This document shows positions 53,708 through 62,780 of a DNA stretch of 64,000 bases, piece by piece; the stretch's first letter is position 1; each line of letters opens with the position of its first letter. The stretch covers positions 84,138 to 148,137 of the forward strand of contig JAUQQQ010000004.1 of the NCBI GenBank assembly GCA_030549815.1, in the 5' to 3' direction. The translations under genes were made by a program, and so were the position numbers. This DNA comes from a bacterium. GTDB lineage: Bacteria; DRYD01. Below the pieces are notes generated by a model. It was not told the DNA's origin, searched no databases, and saw nothing but the letters and a program-made list of their open reading frames with translations.

Positions 53708-53723
53708 AGTTCACTTTTCTAAA
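53708..53723 (+). repeat. Flanking direct repeat, right copy
   Basis: AGTTCACTTTTCTAAA, the right-hand match of the repeat at 50797-50812 (15 of 16 bases). It lies in the 87-bp convergent spacer between the helicase and mgtE. Confidence 0.5.
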
Positions 53724-53729
53724 ATAATT

Positions 53730-55115
53730 CTATATATGCAGTATCAGTTTAGCAACAGTAAAATATATTATTAATCCTGTAGCATCTACAAAAGTAGCGA
53801 TAAATGGAGCAGACATGACTGCGGGATCTATTTTTAACTTCTTTGCTATAATCGGTAATATAGAACCAATTAATGTAGCCCACACTACTATCAACATCTG
53901 AGAAATAACAACAACAGGAACTATCTCCCACCTTATCTTTAAAACAAAAATCCCCATAGTTAAAACATAAATTACTGCAACAATACCAATCTGAAAACTC
54001 AAAAATAAACCTACTTTAAATTCCTTTTTAATAATGTAAAACAGATCCTTTTCAGACAATTCATTCAACGCTAAAGATCTTAATATTGTTACAGAAGATT
54101 GAGATCCGGAGTTTCCACCTGTCCCAACTAAAAGAGGGATAAAAAAAGATAACTGCACATATTTCTCCAAAGTTTCACTGAAGCTAGAAATAACATTACT
54201 TGTTAAAGAAGAAGCGAGAAACAAAAAAACTAACCATGTTGCCCTTTTAAAAGCAAGTTGAAAAGGAGTCAATTGAACATATGGTTCTTCAAAAGATTCA
54301 ACAGCACCACTCTTAAGTATATCCTCTGAATATTCTTCAAATATCACTTCTATAATATCATCATGTGTTATTATTCCTATCAATTTTTGATCCTTATCAA
54401 CGACAGGAATAGCTAATAAGTCGTAATCTCTTAATAATTTTGCAACCTCCTCTTTATCATCCAAAGCAGAACAGTATACCAATTTTATCGTCATAATAGA
54501 TTTAACTTGCAAATATGGTTTAGAAATAACTAACTCTTTTAATGATACAACTCCGACCAATTTATCATCACTATTAACAATATAAATATAGTTAAGGAAA
54601 TCTGGTAAATCACCAATTTCAGCTTTTCTTCTTATTATTTCTAATGTTTCTCCAACTGTATAATAGGGGTAAATCTTAAGGAAACTCCTGGTAGTTAGCC
54701 TTGCAGCACTGTTTTCTGGGTATTTCAGGTATTCTGCTATTTCAGAATACTCCTTAGGGTCTAATTTTTGAATAATCTCTTCTTTAACTTCGTCAGGTAG
54801 TTGATCAACGACCTCAGCCGCTTCCTCTTCATCCATTTCCGCTATCATTTGAACAATATTTTTTATATCTATTTCTTTCAATATTTTTTCAACCAAACCA
54901 TCATCGAGCTCAGTTATTATAAGAGAAATTTTCTCGATTGGTAGTTTTGTAAGAAAAGATTTGATTATATTCCAGTCTTCAATAGAACTAACAGCCTTGG
55001 CAATTATTGGAATGTTAATCTCATCAAAAAAGTGAGGGTCATCAACAAAATCATAATTTCCAGTTTCATAAGCTTTAATTATTGCTTCCTTTAATTCTTC
55101 AACATTTATTAGCAT
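53730..55115 (-). CDS. mgtE: Magnesium transporter MgtE
   Basis: A 461-residue MgtE channel. The N-terminal superhelical domain is acidic (IAEMDEEEAAEVVDQLPDEVKEEIIQKLDP), followed by a CBS pair (about 145-275: YPYYTVGETLEIIRRK, YIYIVNSDDKLVGVVSLKEL, DYDLLAIPVVDKDQKLIGIITHDDII), and five transmembrane helices. The membrane signatures are present: FIPLLVGTGGNSGSQSSV and PAVMSAPFIATFVDATGLIIYF, with the pore Asp. The ATG lacks a ribosome-binding site and overlaps a small upstream ORF by 17 nt, so coupling is possible. Confidence 0.95.
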   Translation of the reverse strand: MLINVEELKEAIIKAYETGNYDFVDDPHFFDEINIPIIAKAVSSIEDWNIIKSFLTKLPIEKISLIITELDDGLVEKILKEIDIKNIVQMIAEMDEEEAAEVVDQLPDEVKEEIIQKLDPKEYSEIAEYLKYPENSAARLTTRSFLKIYPYYTVGETLEIIRRKAEIGDLPDFLNYIYIVNSDDKLVGVVSLKELVISKPYLQVKSIMTIKLVYCSALDDKEEVAKLLRDYDLLAIPVVDKDQKLIGIITHDDIIEVIFEEYSEDILKSGAVESFEEPYVQLTPFQLAFKRATWLVFLFLASSLTSNVISSFSETLEKYVQLSFFIPLLVGTGGNSGSQSSVTILRSLALNELSEKDLFYIIKKEFKVGLFLSFQIGIVAVIYVLTMGIFVLKIRWEIVPVVVISQMLIVVWATLIGSILPIIAKKLKIDPAVMSAPFIATFVDATGLIIYFTVAKLILHI

Positions 55116-55368
55116 TACGTTTCAAATAGCGAGTAACTTTCGATTTTATGTTATACCTATACATGTAAAATTTTAAAATATTTACCGAAAAATTAGAACA
55201 ATTAATAATAACTTTTTTACCTTTATTATTGAGTAGAACTATTAGAGGCTTAAATTCATTATTCCTAAAAACGAGATCATTTTTTATACTATCATTTATA
55301 TCTAGATTCATTAATTTCAAGGTTTTGACGAAGAAGTCAACGTAATTAAGGCTTAAAAATTTAAACAT
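55099..55368 (-). CDS. Small hypothetical ORF between sbcC and mgtE
   Basis: An 89-residue unrecognised product, basic at the C-terminus (RYNIKSKVTRYLKRNANKC), with a central strand-rich part (KPLIVLLNNKGKKVIINCS). The overlap with mgtE and the short 31-bp distance from sbcC favour a real gene, but the ribosome-binding site is weak and no family can be named. Confidence 0.45.
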   Translation of the reverse strand: MFKFLSLNYVDFFVKTLKLMNLDINDSIKNDLVFRNNEFKPLIVLLNNKGKKVIINCSNFSVNILKFYMYRYNIKSKVTRYLKRNANKC

Positions 55369-55399
55369 CTTTGTTTATATTTCTATATCCAATTACATT

Positions 55400-58306
55400 C
55401 TACCTTTCCAATCTATTAATGATTTCAACAGAAGATCCATCTTTCCCCTTATTAACCTTTATAACATAATTGAACCTATCCTTTATTTCTTCGACATGAG
55501 TAATTATTCCTAAAACTTTGTCGGAATTGTTGTAGAAATAATTTTCAAGGTAATCTATAACATCGTTAAGGGTATTTATATCCAAAGTCCCAAATCCTTC
55601 ATCAATGAACATACTCTTAACTTGATATTTAGAAATACTCATAAGGTCACTTATAGCCATAGCAATGGATAAGGAAGTTAGGAATTTTTCACCCCCTGAT
55701 AAGCTTTTAACTGTTCTTCTTACCCCATACCAACTATCAAAAACTTCAATATCTTCTGAAAAATCAATGGAATATCTTCCCTCAGTAATTTCGCCCAGTA
55801 TCAGGTTTGCTTTTTTAGTGACCATATCAAAGATAGTTTGAAAAACGAAATCGAGAAAATCTCTTCCTTTACCACCTCCAAAATCATTTTTCAAAATTTC
55901 GAGTATTTTAAATTTTTCCTCTTCTTCCTTAATCTTTTTTTCCAAATTAATCAACTCATCTTCAATTCTTTTTACTAACTCAAATGTGTTAATACTTTCA
56001 TTTACTTTTTCTAATATTTGTTGAGTTTTATTGATTTCATTATCCAAAAAATCAGAAAATTTTTTGTATTCACTACTCAAATCTTCTAATATCTTTATAT
56101 TTTTACCAAAATTGGAAACATTTTGTAAATCATCTTGAAGTAAATCATTAATTTTGTTTTGTAGTTTCCCGATAATTTCATCATCCACTTCTTTGATCTC
56201 AATAACAAATTTAATTATTTGCTCTGTATTGTTAATTATTAAATTTATCATATTGCTTAATTTATCGAATTTTTGTTTTAATTCTTTAAAATATTCAATA
56301 TTTTGCTTTTCCTTCTTTAACAACGAATATATTTTGTCAAAGTCAGGGTATTCATTCAATTTTTTTAAGTTTTTTTCAAAATTAGGATTAAGTAATATTT
56401 TTTGAATACTTTCGTAATCATTGTTTATTACTTTCTCTCTAAATCTTTTGATAAACTTTTCCAAATTTTCCAGTTTTTTGTTAAGTTCATTTATTTCTTT
56501 ATCAAGTTCTTCATTTAAACTAAACAGATTGATAGAAATTTTAAAATCAGCATTAGTATTAACATAATCTACTAATTTTTGATATAGATTATCTATTAAA
56601 AACAGTTGATTAAAAAGTAATTCAACTTTTTCCAGATTTTTTTTCAAATCCAATTTTTGGTTATAAAACTCTTCTAATAGTTTCTCGACATTTCTGTAAA
56701 AATCGGTCTGTATTGATTGGTTTATTTTGAATAACTCCCCTTTAAATTTTTCAATTTCATTAATTAACGTTTTCAATTCTTCCTTTTTTTGTTCCAATTC
56801 AGATTTTGAAGAAGCATACTCCCTGCTTTTCTTTAGTATTTCATTTCCAATTTTTTTCTTTCTTTCATTCAATTCTTTTATTTTTCGGTCAATTTCTTCG
56901 ATAAATTGTATTATTTTTGTATCACCTTTTTGAACAGAAGATTCGATAAACTTTTTTTCTTCTTGTCCCATAAGGCAAGAGCAAACCAAGCATTTCTGAA
57001 TGTTTTGTTTTAACATAAATTCCTGAATATGCAAAACATGTTGTTTAACTTCTAGTTTTTCTTTTAGACTCTCTCTTTTCCTTTCCAAACCATCAATTTC
57101 TTCCTCTATCTCTTCTTCTTCTTTCTTTAATTTTTGTAGAATAATCTCCACCTTATCTACCACTTCTTCCAAATTATTTATTCTTTGTTCTAAATTTTGA
57201 ATCTTCTCTTGGGTTTGATGCATATTTTGCTCTAAATTATTTATTTCCTTTATTTTTATTATAAAGTCAACGAGTTCTTTTTGTGGCAAATTATTTTGGA
57301 TTAAAGATAAAAGCCTAAAATAAGATAAATCAACCTTTGACAGTTCTTCTTGAAATTTCAGATATTTATTATTCAACACCTTACACAAACTTTTATTAAA
57401 ATCCAAATTATTAATCAACTGACTAACAAAATTTTCTTTGTTTTCCAAATCCTGTAAATAACTTAGAAAATGTAATTTTTCTTTAAACTCTTCAATCATT
57501 TGATTTATTTTCAAGAATAAATCATTTCTCAACATTCCTTTTAGGATAAGCATTTTCTGAAGTAGTTCTTTATATTTGATTTGATCATTTTTTAACTTTT
57601 CTATATCCAAAGTTTGTATATTTTGCTTATAATGATTGATTTGTTCTATTTTAGATTCTTTTTCTCTATTTAAATTTTGTATAAATGCTTTTAAGCTATT
57701 ATATTCTTCGAATATTTTTTGTTTAATTTTTTCGTAAATAGTTAGATTAAACAGTTCAAATATGAGATTCTTTCTGTCCTTTGGTTTAAGGTAAAGAAAC
57801 CTATCGAAAGCATTTTGAGGTAGGAAAATACTTTTGGTAAAAGCATCATAAGCTTTTTTAATATCTTCCATACCCAATATCTTACATATTTCTTGCTCGT
57901 ATTCTTTAGTTTTAGCAGAAACTGTACTGACATTGGAAGAAGATATTTTCTTAAGAATAACCTCACTTCTTTTAGTTTTCTCTTCTCCATCCTCAATACT
58001 AAATTCAACTTTTCTAATAATAGCATAATCCTGATTAGCTATAGAAAAATCAAGCTCTACCTCAACATAGTTTGTTTTTTTATGTTTATTATGTTCATTT
58101 TTTGATACGATAAATTTTAGTATTTTATCATTATCCTCATATCTTGGTATTCTGCCAAAAACTGCGTACGATATAGCTTCGAGAATGGTAGTTTTTCCAG
58201 ATCCCGTAGGTCCTGAAATTAGAAAAAAACCACTGTTAGGAAACAAAATTTCCGTTCTCTTAAAATAACTACCAAAATTATAAAGGACAAGTCTTTTAAT
58301 AATCAT
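55400..58306 (-). CDS. sbcC: Exonuclease SbcC (Rad50-like ATPase)
   Basis: A 968-residue SMC-like ATPase, partner of SbcD. Walker A ISGPTGSGKTTILEAISYAVFGRIP is at the N-terminus. Two long Lys/Glu-rich coiled coils flank a zinc-hook-like CLVC near residue 440. The C-terminal half has the signature VKSLSGGEKFLTSLSIAMAISDL and Walker B SMFIDEGFGTLD. The ATG overlaps the upstream phosphatase gene by 4 nt. The nuclease sbcD is about 39 kb away in a different operon, so the pair is unlinked here. Confidence 0.94.
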   Translation of the reverse strand: MIIKRLVLYNFGSYFKRTEILFPNSGFFLISGPTGSGKTTILEAISYAVFGRIPRYEDNDKILKFIVSKNEHNKHKKTNYVEVELDFSIANQDYAIIRKVEFSIEDGEEKTKRSEVILKKISSSNVSTVSAKTKEYEQEICKILGMEDIKKAYDAFTKSIFLPQNAFDRFLYLKPKDRKNLIFELFNLTIYEKIKQKIFEEYNSLKAFIQNLNREKESKIEQINHYKQNIQTLDIEKLKNDQIKYKELLQKMLILKGMLRNDLFLKINQMIEEFKEKLHFLSYLQDLENKENFVSQLINNLDFNKSLCKVLNNKYLKFQEELSKVDLSYFRLLSLIQNNLPQKELVDFIIKIKEINNLEQNMHQTQEKIQNLEQRINNLEEVVDKVEIILQKLKKEEEEIEEEIDGLERKRESLKEKLEVKQHVLHIQEFMLKQNIQKCLVCSCLMGQEEKKFIESSVQKGDTKIIQFIEEIDRKIKELNERKKKIGNEILKKSREYASSKSELEQKKEELKTLINEIEKFKGELFKINQSIQTDFYRNVEKLLEEFYNQKLDLKKNLEKVELLFNQLFLIDNLYQKLVDYVNTNADFKISINLFSLNEELDKEINELNKKLENLEKFIKRFREKVINNDYESIQKILLNPNFEKNLKKLNEYPDFDKIYSLLKKEKQNIEYFKELKQKFDKLSNMINLIINNTEQIIKFVIEIKEVDDEIIGKLQNKINDLLQDDLQNVSNFGKNIKILEDLSSEYKKFSDFLDNEINKTQQILEKVNESINTFELVKRIEDELINLEKKIKEEEEKFKILEILKNDFGGGKGRDFLDFVFQTIFDMVTKKANLILGEITEGRYSIDFSEDIEVFDSWYGVRRTVKSLSGGEKFLTSLSIAMAISDLMSISKYQVKSMFIDEGFGTLDINTLNDVIDYLENYFYNNSDKVLGIITHVEEIKDRFNYVIKVNKGKDGSSVEIINRLER

Positions 58307-58962
58307 GGGACAAAATACATAGGGTTAGGAAGTTTAAAAACTTGCTCACTGTATCCACCTAACAAATCTGACCACTGATCTCCTATGTTTATTATTATCT
58401 TATATCCCATCTCTTCTATTTCTCTCCTACAAGAAGATTTATATTCAACGGTTGACATTTTGACATCCATAGGTTTAAGATATAATTTTTTCCATCCATA
58501 AAATCCTTCTTTCTTGAGGTTAATGACGGTAGGGTCATTTGCCAAATCAGAATTAATCTGATTCCTACCGGTTATGATAAAAACACTAACATTTAAATTC
58601 TGACAGATTTTATATAATTTTTGAGTAGGTTTTATAGCTTTAGCGTTTGCTTCCTTTACCCATTCATTCCACGTACTATAACTAAAACCAAAATCATACC
58701 TATACTCATATTCCAAGTTAGACAACAAAGTTTCATCAATATCAAATACGACAGCAGGTTTTTCAACTTTGTCATACCTACTATACAAGTATTTTATTGC
58801 CTCGTCAACAACCTTCTGAATATCTCTTTCATAACTTCCTGATTCTATATAGTGTTTGATAGATTTCTTGAGGATCCCCAGATTCGGAGGCTCAGGTACG
58901 TCATTAGCAAAAGAAAAATTAATAAGCAAAAATATTGCAATGAATATATTAATAATCCTCAT
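58303..58962 (-). CDS. HAD-superfamily acid phosphatase (class B / e(P4)-like)
   Basis: A 219-residue exported phosphatase. Signal peptide MRIINIFIAIFLLINFSFA, then a HAD fold with motif I VFDIDETLLSN (nucleophile and acid Asp pair), motif II in FIITGRN and motif III/IV in INIGDQWSDLLGG. The helical cap and the PYSTWNEWVKEANAKAI-like region match acid phosphatase family PF03767. Start at ATG 58962 with a G-rich site upstream; TTG nine bases before is also in frame. No Cys at the signal end, so it is soluble periplasmic, not a lipoprotein. Confidence 0.87.
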   Translation of the reverse strand: MRIINIFIAIFLLINFSFANDVPEPPNLGILKKSIKHYIESGSYERDIQKVVDEAIKYLYSRYDKVEKPAVVFDIDETLLSNLEYEYRYDFGFSYSTWNEWVKEANAKAIKPTQKLYKICQNLNVSVFIITGRNQINSDLANDPTVINLKKEGFYGWKKLYLKPMDVKMSTVEYKSSCRREIEEMGYKIIINIGDQWSDLLGGYSEQVFKLPNPMYFVP

Positions 58963-58993
58963 TCCAACCAACTCCCTTCCTTAATATTTATTT

Positions 58994-59758
58994 CTATACT
59001 ATTTTATCAACTCTTTTCTTAATTTCAAATAATTCGAAAATTATTTTCCAAACAACTTCTAATATTTTAAAAAATTTATAAGTAGTTTTTTGATTAGTTT
59101 CAACTTTTAAGACAGGAAAAACGAACCCAATATCACATTTTTGATCACTTTTCATATTCTCGATAACGGTATAAAGTATAATTTCAAAATGAATAAGAGA
59201 TGTATTTGAAATTAAATTTTGTTTTATTTTATCGAGAAGGTTTTTTCTTATAACTTTAAATCCTGCCACAAAATCATCTATCCCTTTTAAATACTTACCA
59301 AACATTAATTTTATCAAAAATATAAGTCCTTTATGTAATATTAATCTAACAAAACCAACCTTGTATGAATCTGCTTTCTTTGTTCTATCCACAGATACAA
59401 GACAACAAGAATTTATTAACTTCAAAGAATCATCTATTATATTCAGTTCAAAAGGTAAATCGGAATCCATGATTATCACGACATCATTCTTTACTTTTTC
59501 TATTCCCTTCCTTATTGCAAAACCTATATTCATGTTTTTTTCATAACTAACAATATCGAAAGTAATTTTTTCGTATTGATTACTATTTACAAAGTTAGTA
59601 ATTATATCTAATGTTTTATCCTTGCTTCCATCATTAACGATTACAATTTGAACATCTTGGATCAATTCAAGTTTTTCAATGTAATGGATTAATATTTTTA
59701 AAGACTCTTCTATAAAATCTTGTGAGTTATATACAGGTAAAATAAAGGATAAATTCAC
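58994..59758 (-). CDS. Family 2 glycosyltransferase
   Basis: A 254-residue GT-A fold glycosyltransferase of the dolichol-phosphate-mannose/polyprenyl-glycosyl type. Motifs: LSFILPVYNSQDFIEESL, VIVNDGSKDKTLDI, and the metal-binding VIIMDSDLPFE (DxD). The second half carries one amphipathic or hydrophobic helix (FVRLILHKGLIFLIKLMFGKYL) that may bind membrane. The start is GTG, overlapping the delta-60 repeat gene stop (GTGA). Sugar and acceptor unknown. Confidence 0.85.
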   Translation of the reverse strand: MNLSFILPVYNSQDFIEESLKILIHYIEKLELIQDVQIVIVNDGSKDKTLDIITNFVNSNQYEKITFDIVSYEKNMNIGFAIRKGIEKVKNDVVIIMDSDLPFELNIIDDSLKLINSCCLVSVDRTKKADSYKVGFVRLILHKGLIFLIKLMFGKYLKGIDDFVAGFKVIRKNLLDKIKQNLISNTSLIHFEIILYTVIENMKSDQKCDIGFVFPVLKVETNQKTTYKFFKILEVVWKIIFELFEIKKRVDKIV

Positions 59759-61005
59759 TTTTCAATCTTTATTAGGAAAGGGTATTTTTGATCATCATCA
59801 CCTGTCCAACCAGTAACGAAAATATTATCATTTTTATCAACAACAAAATCCAAAGCAACAGTTTGATCATAATTTGAGATTTTATCGATAATAATTTTTC
59901 CGTTTTTTCCAAAATTTTTATCAACTGTACCATCATCGTTTAATTTTAGCAAATATGAATTATTTTGGTTGGCAGCCAATACTAAAATCTTTCCTTCTTG
60001 ATTTACAAATATTTTTCTTAAATCTAGACCTGTTATTAATACCATACCTTGGTTTCCGAAGTTTTTGTCAAAACTTCCGTCGTTTCTTATTTTAATGATA
60101 AAAGCATCATATTTTTGATTTTCGTTCCAATAATTCCCACCAATGTAAATATTACCATCTTGATTGATAAAGATAAAGCAAGATGTAGTATCAGATAGTG
60201 AAGGAAATATTACTTTTCCGTTATTACCAAAGTTTCTATCTATACTTCCATTTTGTTTTAACTCCATAATGAAAGCAGTTGCTTTTTGGTCTTTACCACT
60301 TCGATAATCATAAGTAGTGCCAACAACAAGTAAATTTTTATTAGAATCAACACATAAATTTGAAACACCGTAGTTTTCATTAGAAAAAGAGTCAAATAAA
60401 ACAATTCCTTTATTTCCAAAACTTTCATCAATATTTCCTAATTGATCCAATTTAATAAGGAAATCAAGAGTATTTTTTTTTGTCAAAAGCGTACCAGCTA
60501 AATATAATACTCCATCCTTAACAGAAAAATTTTTCACCAAATCATACGAATATTCTTCTTTATCTACAATAACCTTGTCTAAAATAACCTTGCCATAATT
60601 TCCGAAACTCTTATCTATGCTTCCATCTTCATTCAATCGAGTGATAAAAATAGGATTATTTTCTTCATTACGAATATTTCCAACAACATAGATTTTTTCT
60701 TTATCAAAAGCAATAGAATTAAAAAAATTTATACGACTAAAACCGATAAAAACTTTCCCATTATCACCAAAAGTTTTATCGATATTCATTTCATTATCCA
60801 AACGAATAACAAAAACTATTATTTTGTTTTGTCTATCGCTATTACCAGCAACATAAATTCTACCCTTATCATCACAAAGAACAGAAAAACCATAACCTTC
60901 ATTCCCTATCAAATTATCGATCAAAACTTTATGAATAATTTTTTGAGAAAAAGCAAAATTAAAGATAGATAAAATAAACAGAACAATAAAAATATATCCC
61001 TTCAT
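59755..61005 (-). CDS. Secreted delta-60 repeat protein
   Basis: A 416-residue exported protein with signal peptide MKGYIFIVLFILSIFNFAFS. The mature part is a series of roughly 55-residue delta-60 (DUF5122) repeats, recognised by the units DKTFGDNGKV, DKSFGNYGKV, DESFGNKGIV, DRNFGNNGKV, DKNFGNQGMV and DKNFGKNGKI, each followed by a strand of the kind YVAGNSD or YIGGNYW. It probably forms a beta-propeller on the cell surface or in the periplasm. It follows the amidase-like gene by 6 bp. Confidence 0.9.
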   Translation of the reverse strand: MKGYIFIVLFILSIFNFAFSQKIIHKVLIDNLIGNEGYGFSVLCDDKGRIYVAGNSDRQNKIIVFVIRLDNEMNIDKTFGDNGKVFIGFSRINFFNSIAFDKEKIYVVGNIRNEENNPIFITRLNEDGSIDKSFGNYGKVILDKVIVDKEEYSYDLVKNFSVKDGVLYLAGTLLTKKNTLDFLIKLDQLGNIDESFGNKGIVLFDSFSNENYGVSNLCVDSNKNLLVVGTTYDYRSGKDQKATAFIMELKQNGSIDRNFGNNGKVIFPSLSDTTSCFIFINQDGNIYIGGNYWNENQKYDAFIIKIRNDGSFDKNFGNQGMVLITGLDLRKIFVNQEGKILVLAANQNNSYLLKLNDDGTVDKNFGKNGKIIIDKISNYDQTVALDFVVDKNDNIFVTGWTGDDDQKYPFLIKIEK

Positions 61006-61011
61006 AAATAA

Positions 61012-61827
61012 TTACCTCTTGAAATTACTTCTTAATTGCTCTTTTTCATACAATTTTTTTAAGTCTTGTGATAAATTGTTATATTTTGTAATGTTTTCAT
61101 TAATTATAATATCAGTTTCTATAGAAAAAATTCCCTCATCATTTTCATTTAATTTTAGTAAATATTCTGCTTTTGGGGAACATATAACTGATTGACCGAT
61201 AAATTTCAAAGTTTCGTTTTGATTTTTTTCCATCCCGATCCTGTTAGCAGTAATCGTATATAATTTATTTTCAAGTGCTCTTATAGGCATAGCCTTAGGA
61301 CAATATGGTAAAACTAAATTAGAAGGATGTGCAATGATTTGCGCTCCCATTAATTTTAATTTTCTTGAAATTTCAGGGAAAAACCAATCAAAACAAATCA
61401 TTACCCCTATTCTTAAAGATTGATCCATAAAATTAACATCGAAAACTTCCAACTTCTCGCCCTCTTCAAAAACATTCTTTTCCTTGTAGAATAAATTAAT
61501 CTTTCTATATTTTCCAATGAATCCACTTTTACTAACTAACAAAGAAGAATTAAATACTTTTTCCCCATCTCTTTCTGCAACTCCAGAAACAATAACCAAA
61601 TTATTTTTTTTAGCTATATTTTCGAGTAATTTAGTAAAATGTCCATTAGGTACTTCTTCAGCTAAATCAATTATCTCCTCTCTACTTTCAAAAAGATAAC
61701 CTGTAGTAGCGAGTTCAGGCAAAACAACTATAGAATCTTTTAAACTTAACAAGTAATTTTCGATTAATTCGTAATTTTTTTGTACATTTTTATGAATTGG
61801 GTTAAATTGCAATACCGACAATTTCAT
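61012..61827 (-). CDS. Carbon-nitrogen hydrolase (nitrilase superfamily)
   Basis: A 271-residue cytosolic amidase-fold enzyme. The Glu-Lys-Cys triad is visible: Glu in VLPELATTGYLF, Lys in GKYRKINLFYKEK, Cys in GVMICFDWFFPEISRKL. ALENKLYTITANRIG follows, as in predicted omega-amidases/carbamoylases. Start at ATG 61827, which gives AGGAGA 7 nt upstream and a 4-nt overlap with the prepilin peptidase; a longer frame from 61884 would add 19 non-family residues. Substrate unknown. Confidence 0.88.
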   Translation of the reverse strand: MKLSVLQFNPIHKNVQKNYELIENYLLSLKDSIVVLPELATTGYLFESREEIIDLAEEVPNGHFTKLLENIAKKNNLVIVSGVAERDGEKVFNSSLLVSKSGFIGKYRKINLFYKEKNVFEEGEKLEVFDVNFMDQSLRIGVMICFDWFFPEISRKLKLMGAQIIAHPSNLVLPYCPKAMPIRALENKLYTITANRIGMEKNQNETLKFIGQSVICSPKAEYLLKLNENDEGIFSIETDIIINENITKYNNLSQDLKKLYEKEQLRSNFKR

Positions 61828-62780
61828 ATTATTTCTCCTACAATAAAACTGATAATGTAATTGGCAAAAAATATAGATGTCCATGCACCTAAAACCATAT
61901 AAGGTCCAAAAGCTATATAACTATTCTTTAATTCATCAATATAAACATTATAAACATAAGAAAGCAAAATCGACTCCATATAATTAGGATAAATATTTAA
62001 TATTTTCAATTTTGAAAAAGCATTGATTTTTTTCATATTTTTCATTCTTTTAAAAACAGTGATAAAAATACCAAAAATCGATCCATAAATAAAGGAGAGT
62101 AGAAAAGCTAAAGTAGCAGGAGCAGCACCCAGGAAAGCACCAATTGTTGCAGCAAATTTAACATCCCCCATCCCCATCCCCTCCTTCTTAAACGCCACCA
62201 ACGAAGAATAGTAAATAGCCAAAAAAATAAGAACACCTACAAAAACTCCAATCAAACTGTCATATATACTAACCGTAACATTAACATTATTCTCAAATCC
62301 AATGAAAGTATGAAGTAAAGCTAAAAGCAATCCAATCAAAGCACCCCCTATCGACAACTCATCAGGTATAATCTGATATTTAAAATCGATCACAACAACA
62401 GGAAAAGTTATTATAAAAAACAAACACAAAACAAAGAAATCCCAGGTTAAACCATAAAGTATAAAAAACAAAACAAAACAAACAGCAGTAAATAATTCAA
62501 CCAAGGGATAAGTCCAACTGATTTTACCTCCACAATAAGCACATTTTCCTTTAAGAAAAATAAAACTCAAGATAGGGATATTATGATACCATTTTATATT
62601 GTTTTTACAATGAGGACAAAAACTTGGCTTAAAAATAACATCCATTTCCATCGGAAGACGGTAGATCAAAACATTTATAAAACTACCAAAAATAGCACCA
62701 AAAACAAAAACAATCGTTCCAGTAAACCAAGGATTTACATTTCTTGAAAACTCCACTAAATTGCTTATTATTTCATTCAT
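61824..62780 (-). CDS. pilD: Prepilin peptidase (PilD-like)
   Basis: A 318-residue polytopic aspartic protease that cleaves and N-methylates type IV prepilins. The N-terminal methylase part has GSFINVLIYRLP and a four-Cys zinc cluster (CPHC and CAYC). The catalytic aspartates lie in VVIDFKYQIIPDELSIGG and KKEGMGMGDVKFAA, the GxGD-type motif. About eight transmembrane helices, plus a soluble loop (KRMKNMKKINAFSKL, about 245-265) longer than usual. Its substrates would be the pilins at 14205-15229. It overlaps the TPR gene by 8 nt. Confidence 0.94.
   Translation of the reverse strand: MNEIISNLVEFSRNVNPWFTGTIVFVFGAIFGSFINVLIYRLPMEMDVIFKPSFCPHCKNNIKWYHNIPILSFIFLKGKCAYCGGKISWTYPLVELFTAVCFVLFFILYGLTWDFFVLCLFFIITFPVVVIDFKYQIIPDELSIGGALIGLLLALLHTFIGFENNVNVTVSIYDSLIGVFVGVLIFLAIYYSSLVAFKKEGMGMGDVKFAATIGAFLGAAPATLAFLLSFIYGSIFGIFITVFKRMKNMKKINAFSKLKILNIYPNYMESILLSYVYNVYIDELKNSYIAFGPYMVLGAWTSIFFANYIISFIVGEII

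Noticed and set aside
61828-61884. Longer N-terminus of the nitrilase-family enzyme
   Set aside because: The family start and ribosome-binding site both lie at 61827; the extra residues are the antiparallel reading of the prepilin peptidase end.
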